Origin: Clostridium sp. CAG:138
GTDB lineage: Bacteria; Bacillota; Clostridia; Christensenellales; CAG-138
Assembly: GCA_000435055.1 (NCBI GenBank)
Contig: FR879676.1
Span: 1-26,215 of the forward strand
Direction: 5' to 3'
DNA: 26,215 nt
In this document: positions 1-7,311 of the stretch, piece after piece
Position numbering within the stretch: the stretch's first letter is position 1
Layout of the letters: each line of letters opens with the position of its first letter
Translations under genes and position numbers: made by a program
The notes under the pieces: model-generated
The model's input: only the letters and a program-made list of their open reading frames with translations
The model's database searches: none
Told to the model about the DNA's origin: nothing

Positions 1-2
1 GC

Positions 3-473
3 GTTACGTTCGACCTGCCGGAAGGCTGGACGGTTAAGCACGAAGAAAGTCCCCGCTCCGATCCGGATTTTATGGATTACTGCAATTCTATGGTTGAGAG
101 CGAAGTTCTCTATGATGAAAACGGCAAAATTGCCGGAGCTGTCGGATTCTATCCGTATTCACCCGATGATTATAAAGAGTACGGTGTAAAATCAGTCTAC
201 AGCACAGCGGCTCTCGGACGCATCAAGCTTGTTAACTGGGATAATTTTCATCCCGTTGACGGCGATTCATCGAACTGTGAAAGTGCATATACCTCATCAA
301 TGCACTGGATTTCATCATGGATGGACGAGCGGGAATTCCACCCCTTCAGCTGTCCTGTTGCTGTATCCTACACCACGAATACTCCCGTTTACGTGGCTGT
401 CGAACTCTCATATGCTTATGAGAACTCGGCAAGTCTTTCCAAGCGCGTTGCAGAGAGCATAAGGTTTGAATAA
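3..473 (+). CDS. C-terminal part of an unrecognised protein (5' end outside the window)
   Basis: An open frame enters from the left edge and ends at TAA 471-473, giving about 156 visible residues. An internal ATG at 72 has no ribosome site and is probably not the start. The visible part opens with the motif FDLPEGWTVKHEE, then a VLYDENGKIAGAVGFYPY hairpin, and is rich in aromatic, Ser and Thr residues. This suggests a beta-rich, possibly secreted or lipoprotein domain, but the N-terminus that would show a signal peptide is missing. There is no catalytic motif or membrane segment in what can be seen. The gene is followed 35 bp later by a strong terminator, so it ends its transcription unit. 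I do not recognise the family and assign no function. Confidence 0.75.
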   Translation, partial: VTFDLPEGWTVKHEESPRSDPDFMDYCNSMVESEVLYDENGKIAGAVGFYPYSPDDYKEYGVKSVYSTAALGRIKLVNWDNFHPVDGDSSNCESAYTSSMHWISSWMDEREFHPFSCPVAVSYTTNTPVYVAVELSYAYENSASLSKRVAESIRFE

Positions 474-507
474 CACTGCTTTCGGTCACTTTTATCGATT
501 GTTAAGG

Positions 508-546
508 AAACACCCCTGCCGGTCAATACCCGGCGGGGGTGTTTTT
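508..546 (+). terminator. Rho-independent terminator after the first gene
   Basis: Positions 508-522 pair with 530-544 over 15 bp with one G-U pair and a 7-nt loop. The stem is followed by a T-run at 542-546. It lies 35 bp after the stop codon of the partial gene. Confidence 0.9.
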
Positions 547-650
547 CAGAACACAATGTCAGCCGACGGAAGAGGGGCATCCGACTGTTGGCATTGAGCC
601 GATTTTTGAACGATGGCGTTTGCAGGTGAATCTTTTTGAATAAAAACAGA

Positions 651-683
651 AAAAGGAAAAAGACCGATGCAAGCATCGGTCTT
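651..683 (-). terminator. Rho-independent terminator of rpsT
   Basis: Positions 660-670 and 673-683 form an 11-bp perfect inverted repeat (a functional loop would open the two inner pairs). On the minus strand it is followed by a T-rich tract at 660-651. It lies 30 bp beyond the rpsT stop codon. Confidence 0.85.
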
Positions 684-712
684 CGGAATCCGGTCAATCG
701 CAGCGATAAACC

Positions 713-973
713 TTATTTGGCATCATGCTTTTTAGCAAGCTGAGCCTTTTTACGATTGGCTGCGTTCTTATGGATAACGCCCTTGGTGACAGCTTTGTCT
801 ACCTTGCTGACTGCGGCGGTGTATGCTTCTTCAATAGCAGCCTCGTCTTTAGACTCCAAAGCCTTGTCAAACTTTTTGATAGCGGTTTTGACTGCGGAGC
901 TGATCATGCGGTTGCGAAGATTCTGCTCGCGGGATACCTTAACGCGCTTCAGTGCTGACTTAATGTTTGCCAA
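713..973 (-). CDS. rpsT: 30S ribosomal protein S20
   Basis: The 86-residue product has the S20 pattern: it starts MANIKSALKRVKVSREQNLRN, is Lys/Arg/Ala-rich, is predicted to be a three-helix bundle, and matches the usual family length. S20 binds 16S rRNA in the body of the small subunit and assists early assembly. Translation starts at a TTG codon (973-971) 6 nt after a full AGGAGGT ribosome site at 988-982. No in-frame ATG fits the family's N-terminus. A UUG start is also known for E. coli rpsT, where it takes part in autoregulation. Whether that applies here is inference. The gene has its own promoter and terminator, so it is monocistronic, and it diverges from gpr, a neighbour pair common in spore formers. 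Confidence 0.97.
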   Translation of the reverse strand: MANIKSALKRVKVSREQNLRNRMISSAVKTAIKKFDKALESKDEAAIEEAYTAAVSKVDKAVTKGVIHKNAANRKKAQLAKKHDAK

Positions 974-1009
974 ATCGGTTCACCTCCTTTAAATACTCGA
1001 ACAAAGTTA

Positions 1010-1038
1010 ATTATATCACCATGTTGCGCAAGATGCAA
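1010..1038 (-). promoter_or_regulatory. Sigma-A type promoter of rpsT
   Basis: On the minus strand, TTGCAT (1038-1033) and a perfect TATAAT (1015-1010) are separated by exactly 17 nt. The predicted transcript starts near 1003 and gives a leader of about 30 nt containing the AGGAGGT site. Confidence 0.85.
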
Positions 1039-1240
1039 GCCTTTTTTGCAATATATGGAGGTAAAATCAATATATTATGTGTTGAAAGCATTTTTGTTCA
1101 TAATCCCGCTTTGCATTGTGCAGAATAATTCAGGACAATTGCCGGCAGGTCGGGTTACTGATAAAGCAGGGAGAAGTTTTCGACAGCTTAAAATCCCGAT
1201 TGCGCGTGAGGCATTTGATTTCAGTCATATTGGGGGCAAA

Positions 1241-2167
1241 ATGGGAATATATACAGATCTTGCAGCGGAAATGCGGGAACTTAACCCGGATATTGAAGGC
1301 ATTCGCGAAGAGGAGACGAATGATGGTGAAATAAAGATTAAGCGCATTGAGATATTGAGCGATACTGCGGCACAGAAACTCGGCAAAGCGCAGGGCAAAT
1401 ACATCACGCTTGATGCAGAGGCTCTGACGCAGCGTCCGCTTGATTTGTTTGCGCATGTGTCGCAATGCCTGCGGCGCGAGCTTTCAGAGTTAATCCCGCT
1501 GCCTGAAACAAAGCTCAAAAGCGGCACTGTGCTTGTTGTCGGCCTCGGCAATCGCGGAGTGACGCCTGATTCCCTCGGCCCGCGTGTTGCAGAGCGGGTT
1601 TTTGTAACAAGGCATATCAAGGAGCATATGCCGGAAGCATTTGATTTTGATATTCCGAGTGTGTGCGCAATAGCTCCGGGCGTGTTGGGTGTGACGGGCG
1701 TTGAAACGATGGATATTGTGTTCGGCGTTGCGAACAAGGTGAAGCCGGATCTGATAATTGCCGTTGATGCGCTTGCCTCAAGGCGCGCGGCGCGGATAAG
1801 CACAACCATACAGCTTTCGGATTCAGGCATAAGCCCGGGTTCCGGGGTCGGCAACACAAGAGCGGATTTGAGCCGCGCAAACCTCGGTGTTCCGGTTATT
1901 GCCGTCGGTGTTCCTCTCGTTGTTTATGCGAGTACGATTTCACAGGATACAATAAGTCTCATTGCGGACGAAACGGGGCTTCACGGCGATGAGGAAAGGC
2001 TCAGAGAGCTTGCGGAGCAGGTCATTGCAAAGCATATGGGTGATTTTATTGTTACGCCGAAGGATATAGACGTTATCGTTGAGGATATGGCGGGAATAAT
2101 TGCAAATGCAATAAATTCCGCACTGTTCGGGAATAATCTCGAGCAGGTGCGGAATATGCTTGCGTAA
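1241..2167 (+). CDS. gpr: Germination protease GPR (spore protease, family A25)
   Basis: GPR degrades the small acid-soluble proteins that coat spore DNA during germination. The 308-residue product carries the family's core: VVGLGNRGVTPDSLGP near residues 99-114 and AVDALASRRAARISTTIQ near 174-191, then ISPGSGVGNTR. Asp110 and Asp176 correspond to the two catalytic aspartates known in Bacillus GPR (127 and 193), and the spacing of 66 is identical. The start ATG at 1241 follows a GGGGG ribosome-like site at 1232-1236 and places the conserved TDLA motif at residues 5-8, so there is little or no propeptide, unlike Bacillus. The same frame stays open upstream to a TTG at 1046, but those 65 residues do not look like GPR and have no good ribosome site. 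I found no convincing sigma-F/G promoter in 1040-1240. Confidence 0.95.
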   Translation: MGIYTDLAAEMRELNPDIEGIREEETNDGEIKIKRIEILSDTAAQKLGKAQGKYITLDAEALTQRPLDLFAHVSQCLRRELSELIPLPETKLKSGTVLVVGLGNRGVTPDSLGPRVAERVFVTRHIKEHMPEAFDFDIPSVCAIAPGVLGVTGVETMDIVFGVANKVKPDLIIAVDALASRRAARISTTIQLSDSGISPGSGVGNTRADLSRANLGVPVIAVGVPLVVYASTISQDTISLIADETGLHGDEERLRELAEQVIAKHMGDFIVTPKDIDVIVEDMAGIIANAINSALFGNNLEQVRNMLA

Positions 2168-2173
2168 CTGATT

Positions 2174-2221
2174 TAAAAATATCGGCAGGTGCAGCGTCAG
2201 ACCGACACAGCTCCTGCCGAT
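2174..2221 (-). terminator. Probable terminator of rqcH
   Basis: Positions 2181-2189 and 2213-2221 pair over 9 bp with a 23-nt loop. On the minus strand the stem is followed by ATTTTTAAA (2180-2172). It lies between the converging ends of gpr and rqcH. The plus-strand side has no T-run, so it probably serves rqcH only. Confidence 0.6.
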
Positions 2222-2235
2222 TCAGTCGGCGTTCG

Positions 2236-4002
2236 TCAATTCAGCTTTTTAAGCGAGTTTATCATATCCTCATCGGGCGTGATTATCAACGTGCGCTGAT
2301 TTGTATAGATAACCGAACCGGGTTTTGCACCGCTCGGTTTTTTGACATACCTGCGCTTGGTGTAATCCACCGGAACGGCGGATGAACCGCGCGCCTGCGA
2401 GTAGTAAGCGGCAAGTGCAGCCGCTTCTTCGAGGGTTTTCGGAGGTATTTCACCTGCGAAACGGATGATCACATGCGAACCGTGAATGTCTTTGGTGTGC
2501 AGCCATGTGTCCTCGGGCGCGGATTGTTTGAACGTCAGCCTATCGTTCTGAGTATTATTCTTGCCGACAAAGATTTCGATGCCGTCGGAGGAAAGATACT
2601 TATGCGGGCGTGACGGGGGGAGCTTTGAACCTTTTGCTCCTTTTCCGTTTTTACTCGGTTTGCCGCGTTCCGCTTTGCGGCGGGAGCTGTCGCGTATAAG
2701 ACCCTGCTCAACAAGTTCCTGTCGAATTTCGTTCAAATCGGATTCGGAAGCGCAGTTTGAAAGATCGCAATGCAGCCCGCGGAGATAGCTCAGTTCGGCC
2801 ACGGCTGTTTCGCGCTGAACAACGGCTGTTTCGCGTGCAACCTTGCCTTTGCGGTATTGCTTATAATACTTTTGTGCATTATCCGCAGGCGAAACGGAGT
2901 TGTCAAGCGGAATGACGATGTATTCCGGAGGATCACGATAATAGTCAAGCACCTTTGCATTTTCGGCGCGCGGCGGAAGCGCGTGAAGGTTTGCCGTCAA
3001 CAATTCGCCGAAATGCCGAAGTTTCTCAAGTTCCGCTTCGTCGCATATTGCAAGGTTGAATTTCTCGATCTTGCGTTCAAGCCGCTGAACAGCATTGGAA
3101 ATGACTCGTTCAACGGCCGCCGTTCGCCGCTTAATGCTTTCGTTTTCGGCACGGGAGCGATAGAATTCGTCCGCCGCTGCTCCGAGTGTCGAAAACTCGC
3201 GGCATTCAAGCCCGAATGGGCGGAACGGCAGCAGAATTCGCCCGCCGCTCGGAAGCAATGCAATGCAGGGCACGGTTCGCGCATTAAGAAGGTCACGGTA
3301 AAAACCCGCAAGGCAATCGGAAACGGTTTCGATTGCATCCGAATGAACGGGGCGCGATTTTGCTTCGGCGGCGCATCTGTCAAAAAGCAGTGCTGCAATT
3401 GACGGAGAAAGTCCGAAAAATGCAGCGGAAAGTGCCTTGTCGGGGCGCGGTGCATCCGAAAGCACGTTCAAAAAATCCTCCGCCGCAGCCTTTGCGGGGT
3501 CAAGCTTGTCCTGTGCGGGGGGCGCGGAATACTCAAGCTTCGGCAGAATAAGACGCACGCTGCTCATTGACGGCGAAACTCGGCGAACAGCATCCACAAT
3601 GCGCCCGTTTCCGTCAACAAGTATGATGTTTGAGTGCTTGCCCATAATTTCGCAATGCAGAAAGAAACGAGTGCAGTCACGCAGCTCATTCAAAGCTTCG
3701 AATTCGACAACAACGACCCTGTCCGAATTCGGCTGACGAATCGAATTTATCCTTGCGTTAAGCAGGTATTTGCGCAGCAGCATCAGAAAAATCGGTGCAT
3801 CAACAGGCGAGGCGGGTCTTGCTTCCGTCAGTTGAATGCGGCAATTTTCCGGTGAAGCGGAGATAAGCAGCCTTTCGTTTTTTCCGCAGGAATGAACAAC
3901 AAAAAGCAGCTCATCCTTTTCGGGCTGCTGAATCTTTTCAACTTTTCCGCCGGCAAGGCATTGAATTTCCGCCACGGAGCGGGCGAGAGTGAGTCCATCC
4001 AT
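2236..4002 (-). CDS. rqcH: Ribosome quality control protein RqcH (NFACT family)
   Basis: RqcH binds stalled 50S-peptidyl-tRNA complexes and recruits tRNA-Ala to add C-terminal alanine tails that mark the chain for proteases such as ClpXP. The 588 residues show the full NFACT layout: an N-terminal NFACT-N domain (about 1-270, with EIMGKHSNIILVD), a coiled-coil middle (about 280-430, with GELLTANL and DNAQKYYKQYRKGK), a basic linker of about 30 residues, and a C-terminal NFACT-R domain with TWLHTKDIHGSHVI. Asp94-Arg95 in PNSDRVVVVEF match the DR pair needed for alanine tailing in characterised RqcH. Older annotations call this family fibronectin-binding protein. It starts at ATG 4002-4000 behind a modest AAAGGT site, and an 11-bp hairpin sits just upstream. 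It lies downstream of clpX and clpP in the same orientation, which fits a shared protein-quality role. Confidence 0.95.
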   Translation of the reverse strand: MDGLTLARSVAEIQCLAGGKVEKIQQPEKDELLFVVHSCGKNERLLISASPENCRIQLTEARPASPVDAPIFLMLLRKYLLNARINSIRQPNSDRVVVVEFEALNELRDCTRFFLHCEIMGKHSNIILVDGNGRIVDAVRRVSPSMSSVRLILPKLEYSAPPAQDKLDPAKAAAEDFLNVLSDAPRPDKALSAAFFGLSPSIAALLFDRCAAEAKSRPVHSDAIETVSDCLAGFYRDLLNARTVPCIALLPSGGRILLPFRPFGLECREFSTLGAAADEFYRSRAENESIKRRTAAVERVISNAVQRLERKIEKFNLAICDEAELEKLRHFGELLTANLHALPPRAENAKVLDYYRDPPEYIVIPLDNSVSPADNAQKYYKQYRKGKVARETAVVQRETAVAELSYLRGLHCDLSNCASESDLNEIRQELVEQGLIRDSSRRKAERGKPSKNGKGAKGSKLPPSRPHKYLSSDGIEIFVGKNNTQNDRLTFKQSAPEDTWLHTKDIHGSHVIIRFAGEIPPKTLEEAAALAAYYSQARGSSAVPVDYTKRRYVKKPSGAKPGSVIYTNQRTLIITPDEDMINSLKKLN

Positions 4003-4016
4003 TTTTTACCTTTTAT

Positions 4017-4050
4017 TTACGGAACCGCTTGGTCACGAACGGTTCCGTAA
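4017..4050 (-). promoter_or_regulatory. Perfect 11-bp hairpin just upstream of the rqcH ribosome site
   Basis: TTACGGAACCG (4017-4027) is the exact reverse complement of 4040-4050, with a 12-nt loop. A second, weaker inverted repeat (4085-4091 with 4105-4111) lies upstream at the end of the FAH gene. Neither strand has a T-run after the 11-bp stem, so it is not a standard terminator. It may be a leader structure or RNA-processing site for rqcH. Function is inferred only. Confidence 0.5.
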
Positions 4051-4110
4051 GTCAAATCCTTTATAATGCGTATTATGCCCTCGAAACATGCGCCCGTAAT
4101 GCAGGCATGT

Positions 4111-4869
4111 TCAGCGAACAATGTTGCGGAGCGTGCCGAGTCCCGTGATGCGAACCTCAACCGTGTCGCCGCGCTGCATGGAGCCGATGCCCGAAGGCGT
4201 ACCCGTTGCAATAATATCGCCCGGCAGCAGTGTCATGCATTGAGTGATGTAACAAATCAGCTTGTCGATACCGTGCATCATGGCGGAAACGGGTGAATGC
4301 TGAACGATTTTGCCGTTAAGCAGCGTCGTTATCTCCGCAGTTTCGGGTCTGAACTCCGTTTCGATATACGGCCCTGTCGGGCAGAAAGTATCAAAGCCCT
4401 TGCCGCGCGTCCATTGGGGATCGGACTTTTGAATGTCGCGTGCAGTGACGTCGTTAAGGCAGGTATAACCGAAAATGTACTCGGCTGAGCTGCCTTTTTG
4501 AACGTTATGTGCCCGTTTGCCGATGACAACGGCAAGCTCGCCTTCGTAATCGAGCCTATGACTGATTTCGGGGTAAATGACGGCCTCCCCGCAGGCAATG
4601 ACACTTGTTGACGGCTTCAAAAAAAGCAGCGGTTCCGGGGGAAACCCTTCGCCCATTTCATCCGCATGGGCGCGATAATTCTTTCCGACGGCAACGATTT
4701 TCGAAGGTTCGCACGGTGCATCGAAAATAACGCTGTCGGCAGCATATTCATCTCCGGTAAAATGCAGCCCGTCATACGGTTCTGCCGAGAGCCTTTTTAT
4801 GCTCAGTCCGTCAAGTACGCCGTAGAAGGTTTCGGCTTCGGGCTTTAAGCGAAAGCGAACAATTTTCAT
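4111..4869 (-). CDS. Fumarylacetoacetate hydrolase (FAH) family protein
   Basis: The 252-residue protein is a one-domain FAH-fold enzyme of the type that acts on acylpyruvates, oxaloacetate tautomers or 2-hydroxy-dienedioates. Seen in sequence: KIVAVGKNYRAHADEMG (about 57-73), then LDYEGELAVVIGK with Glu109 and Glu111, and CLNDVTARDIQ with Asp140. These are the three acidic ligands of the catalytic Mg/Mn ion. GKGFDTFCPTGP and GDIIATGTPSGIG complete the family signature. The start at ATG 4869 follows GGAG with 9-nt spacing. A longer reading from 4890 lacks a ribosome site. The substrate cannot be told from sequence. It sits between clpX and rqcH with gaps of 89 and 108 bp, and no pathway partner is nearby. 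Confidence 0.92.
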   Translation of the reverse strand: MKIVRFRLKPEAETFYGVLDGLSIKRLSAEPYDGLHFTGDEYAADSVIFDAPCEPSKIVAVGKNYRAHADEMGEGFPPEPLLFLKPSTSVIACGEAVIYPEISHRLDYEGELAVVIGKRAHNVQKGSSAEYIFGYTCLNDVTARDIQKSDPQWTRGKGFDTFCPTGPYIETEFRPETAEITTLLNGKIVQHSPVSAMMHGIDKLICYITQCMTLLPGDIIATGTPSGIGSMQRGDTVEVRITGLGTLRNIVR

Positions 4870-4911
4870 ATCAAAATTCTCCTGAAGCAATTAATGAGCG
4901 GTCAATTAACC

Positions 4912-4934
4912 AAAGGCGGCAGTTGCCCGCCGCC
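4912..4934 (-). terminator. Weak GC hairpin after clpX
   Basis: GGCGGC (4915-4920) pairs with GCCGCC (4929-4934) across an 8-nt loop. On the minus strand only TTTGG follows. It could attenuate clpX transcription before the FAH gene, but the T-tract is poor. Confidence 0.35.
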
Positions 4935-4958
4935 GATGAATTTCGATGTTTGTTTTTG

Positions 4959-6221
4959 TTATGCCGTTTTTCCTTCCGGCTCGGAGGGCTTAAGTACAAG
5001 AATCGGTTCTGAATGCTTAAGAACGGCATCCTTGGTGATTATGACCTTTGCAACGTCCTCACGGGAAGGAATTTCATACATTACGGGGAGCATGATGTCT
5101 TCAAGAATTGCACGCAGTCCTCTTGCGCCCGTGTTGCGGAGGATGGTAAGATGTGCAATTTCTTTAAGTGCATCTTCGTCGAATTCAAGTTCAACATTAT
5201 CCATTTCGAAAAGGCGCATGTATTGCTTTACAAGCGCATTTTTGGGCTGGGTAAGGATGCTTATCATCGCTTCCTCGGTAAGCTGTTCAAGCGTCACAAT
5301 TATTGGAACCCTGCCGATGAATTCGGGAATGAGTCCGAACTTAAGCAGATCCTCGGGCAGGATGTCCTTAAGGGTTTCGCCGATATCCTTTTTGATATTG
5401 GAGCGAATATCCGCACCGAATCCCATGTTCTTTTTGCCCGTGCGTTTTTGAATAATGTTTTCAATTCCCGCAAATGCGCCGCCGCAGATGAACAGGATAT
5501 TTGTTGTGTCTATCTGAATGAACTCCTGATGCGGGTGCTTCCTGCCGCCCTGCGGGGGGACGGAGGCAACGGTGCCTTCAAGAATTTTCAGCAAAGCCTG
5601 CTGAACACCCTCGCCCGATACATCGCGTGTAATGGACGGGTTTTCGCTCTTGCGGGCAATTTTATCGATTTCATCGATGTATATAATGCCTTTTTGTGCG
5701 CGCTCAACATCATAGTCGCAGGCTTGCAGAAGCTTGAGCAGAATGTTTTCAACATCCTCGCCGACATAACCCGCTTCCGTGAGTGCGGTTGCATCCGCAA
5801 CGGCAAACGGAACGTCAAGCACCTTTGCAAGCGTTTCCGCAAGCAGGGTTTTGCCGCAGCCGGTCGGTCCGAGCATGACGATATTGCTCTTGCCGAGTTC
5901 GGCATCCGTCTTTGTTTCCTTGGCATAAATGCGTTTGTAGTGGTTATATACCGCAACAGCAAGTGCGCGCTTTGCATGATCCTGGCCGATAACGTAATCG
6001 TTGAGGGTTTTTACGATGTCAACGGGTTTCGGCAGTTCGTGCGGAGCTTCCGCCGTATCCGTATCGGCAAGGGCAGGCTCCTCTTCAAGAATTTCCCGGC
6101 AGAGCTGAATGCATTCGTTGCAAATGTAAACGCCCGGGCCGGCAAGGATACGATCTACCTCATCGCGGCTTTTTCCGCAAAAAGAGCATTTGATTGTATC
6201 GTTGTCACTGTGTTTTGCCAT
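4959..6221 (-). CDS. clpX: ATP-dependent Clp protease ATP-binding subunit ClpX
   Basis: ClpX is the hexameric AAA+ unfoldase that feeds tagged proteins into ClpP. The 420 residues contain the N-terminal zinc domain (Cys12, 15, 34, 37), Walker A GPTGCGKT (118-125), pore loop GYVG (151-154), Walker B IIYIDE (179-184), the GGRKH loop (225-229), and the C-terminal sensor-2 region GARGLRAILEDIMLPVMYE. The ClpP-docking loop reads MGF (266-268), where IGF or LGF is usual. This conservative change should still dock. Start ATG 6221 has GGAG 13 nt upstream, rather far. A 213-bp gap with a small hairpin (6245-6264) separates it from clpP, so it may also have its own promoter. I see no CtsR or CIRCE operator. 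Confidence 0.98.
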   Translation of the reverse strand: MAKHSDNDTIKCSFCGKSRDEVDRILAGPGVYICNECIQLCREILEEEPALADTDTAEAPHELPKPVDIVKTLNDYVIGQDHAKRALAVAVYNHYKRIYAKETKTDAELGKSNIVMLGPTGCGKTLLAETLAKVLDVPFAVADATALTEAGYVGEDVENILLKLLQACDYDVERAQKGIIYIDEIDKIARKSENPSITRDVSGEGVQQALLKILEGTVASVPPQGGRKHPHQEFIQIDTTNILFICGGAFAGIENIIQKRTGKKNMGFGADIRSNIKKDIGETLKDILPEDLLKFGLIPEFIGRVPIIVTLEQLTEEAMISILTQPKNALVKQYMRLFEMDNVELEFDEDALKEIAHLTILRNTGARGLRAILEDIMLPVMYEIPSREDVAKVIITKDAVLKHSEPILVLKPSEPEGKTA

Positions 6222-6435
6222 TCTGATTAATATTCTCCTACGAAACGCCTGAAAAAACAGGCGTGTTATTTCAGGGGGTATGCTGAATAATCAAATCAGC
6301 ATTTATTCCGAAAAGCTCCGATTAAACCTTCAGCTACTGCATGAAAGACCGTTTCGTCCGAGCCTGCTTCGGCTTAACGCAAAATCAATATGAGCATTCC
6401 GCATTGAACAGCGGCTGCGGCCGCAAAAAATGATT

Positions 6436-7023
6436 TTATCTCTTGGGCTGAACGATTTCGTCGATAATCCCGTATGCAAGAGCTTCGTCGGCGGTCATAT
6501 AGTTGTCGCGCTCGGTGTCAAGTTCAATGCGGGAAACGGGCTGGCCGGTGCGCGCGGCAAGTATAGCATTCAGCTTTTTGCGAATGCGCAGGATCTGTTC
6601 GGCATGAATCTTAATATCCGATGCCTGCCCCTGTGCGCCGCCGGAGGGCTGATGTATCATGATCTCACTGTTGGGCAGGGAGCGGCGCTTACCCTTTGCG
6701 CCCGCAGCAAGCAGGAATGCGCCCATGGAAGCGGCCATTCCGATGCAGATCGTGGAAACTTCGCAGCGAATATACTGCATGGTATCGTAAATTGCCATGC
6801 CGGCGGAAACGCTGCCGCCCGGACTGTTGATGTAAAGATAAATGTCCTTGTCGGGGTCATCCGCTTCAAGGAAGAGCATCTGCGCAATGATGAGGTTGGC
6901 GGTGTCGTCATCCACAACGCCGCCCAAAAAGATGATGCGGTCCTTCAGCAGACGGGAATAAATGTCGTATGACCTTTCGCCTTTGTTGGTTTGTTCAACA
7001 ACGATGGGAATTAAGCTGCTCAT
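6436..7023 (-). CDS. clpP: ATP-dependent Clp protease proteolytic subunit ClpP
   Basis: ClpP is the serine peptidase that forms the double-heptamer chamber used by ClpX. The 195-residue product holds the triad Ser99 (GMAASMGAF), His124 (MIHQPSGG) and Asp173 (ELDTERDNYM). The family core IYLYINSPGGSVSAGMAIYD lies at 61-80. The start at ATG 7023 follows a perfect GGAGG with 5-nt spacing. The frame continues upstream to 7143, but that extension is not ClpP-like. The order tig-clpP-clpX, all on one strand, is the classical bacterial cluster. Two large inverted repeats separate it from tig, so read-through from the tig promoters may be partly limited. Confidence 0.98.
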   Translation of the reverse strand: MSSLIPIVVEQTNKGERSYDIYSRLLKDRIIFLGGVVDDDTANLIIAQMLFLEADDPDKDIYLYINSPGGSVSAGMAIYDTMQYIRCEVSTICIGMAASMGAFLLAAGAKGKRRSLPNSEIMIHQPSGGAQGQASDIKIHAEQILRIRKKLNAILAARTGQPVSRIELDTERDNYMTADEALAYGIIDEIVQPKR

Positions 7024-7154
7024 GTTGACCTCCGAAATAAAAGTTTTTTGTGCGGTGCACGGGCCGACCGTGTGCGCCGAGTTGAAAGAGTTACTTCGCA
7101 CGAAACAAGCATTTGCGGCAGATGCGGCAGATGCAAGTATCATGCTCAGGTTTT

Positions 7155-7228
7155 AAAAGGCTCCCGCAAATGCCCGAAAACTGTCGGTTGAAGTCAACCG
7201 ACCGATGTTTTCCGTATCCCCGGGAGCC
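7155..7228 (-). terminator. Composite three-helix hairpin between tig and clpP, terminator-like on the minus strand
   Basis: Three nested perfect helices stack along one axis: outer 8 bp (7159-7166 with 7221-7228), middle 6 bp (7176-7181 with 7207-7212) and inner 9 bp (7183-7191 with 7194-7202). On the minus strand the outer helix is followed by TTTTAAAA (7158-7151). The size exceeds a simple terminator, so it may be a partial terminator, a processing site or a leader element of clpP. Confidence 0.6.
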
Positions 7229-7243
7229 GAAAAAGCTGTGTTC

Positions 7244-7291
7244 CGTCCGCTTCGGCAATGGAATTGAATCATCCGCCGACCGAAGCGGACG
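7244..7291 (-). repeat. Perfect 12-bp inverted repeat just after tig
   Basis: CGTCCGCTTCGG (7244-7255) is the reverse complement of 7280-7291, with a 24-nt loop. It begins 21 bp after the tig stop codon. On the minus strand the nearest T-run (TTTTT, 7233-7229) is about 10 nt beyond the stem. It is probably part of a tandem terminator with the next hairpin. Confidence 0.55.
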
Positions 7292-7311
7292 CTTTGTTCC
7301 GCGTAAAGGAT

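Noticed and set aside
1204..1232. Possible sigma-G promoter (GCGTG ... CATATTG) before gpr
   Set aside because: The -35 match is poor, and transcription would begin almost at the start codon, leaving out the GGGGG ribosome site.
1046..1240. N-terminal 65-residue extension of gpr starting at TTG 1046
   Set aside because: The residues do not resemble GPR, no ribosome site precedes the TTG, and its first codons lie next to the rpsT promoter. ATG 1241 fits the family start.
5013..6230. 405-residue open frame on the plus strand opposite clpX
   Set aside because: It is a shadow produced by the codon bias of clpX. It has no ribosome site and its sequence resembles no protein.
6430..6972. 180-residue frame opposite clpP
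   Set aside because: Antisense shadow of a certain gene, with no translation signal.
7116..7133. Tandem 9-bp repeat (GCGGCAGAT twice) upstream of clpP
   Set aside because: Only two copies, with no known CtsR or CIRCE pattern. It is probably chance.
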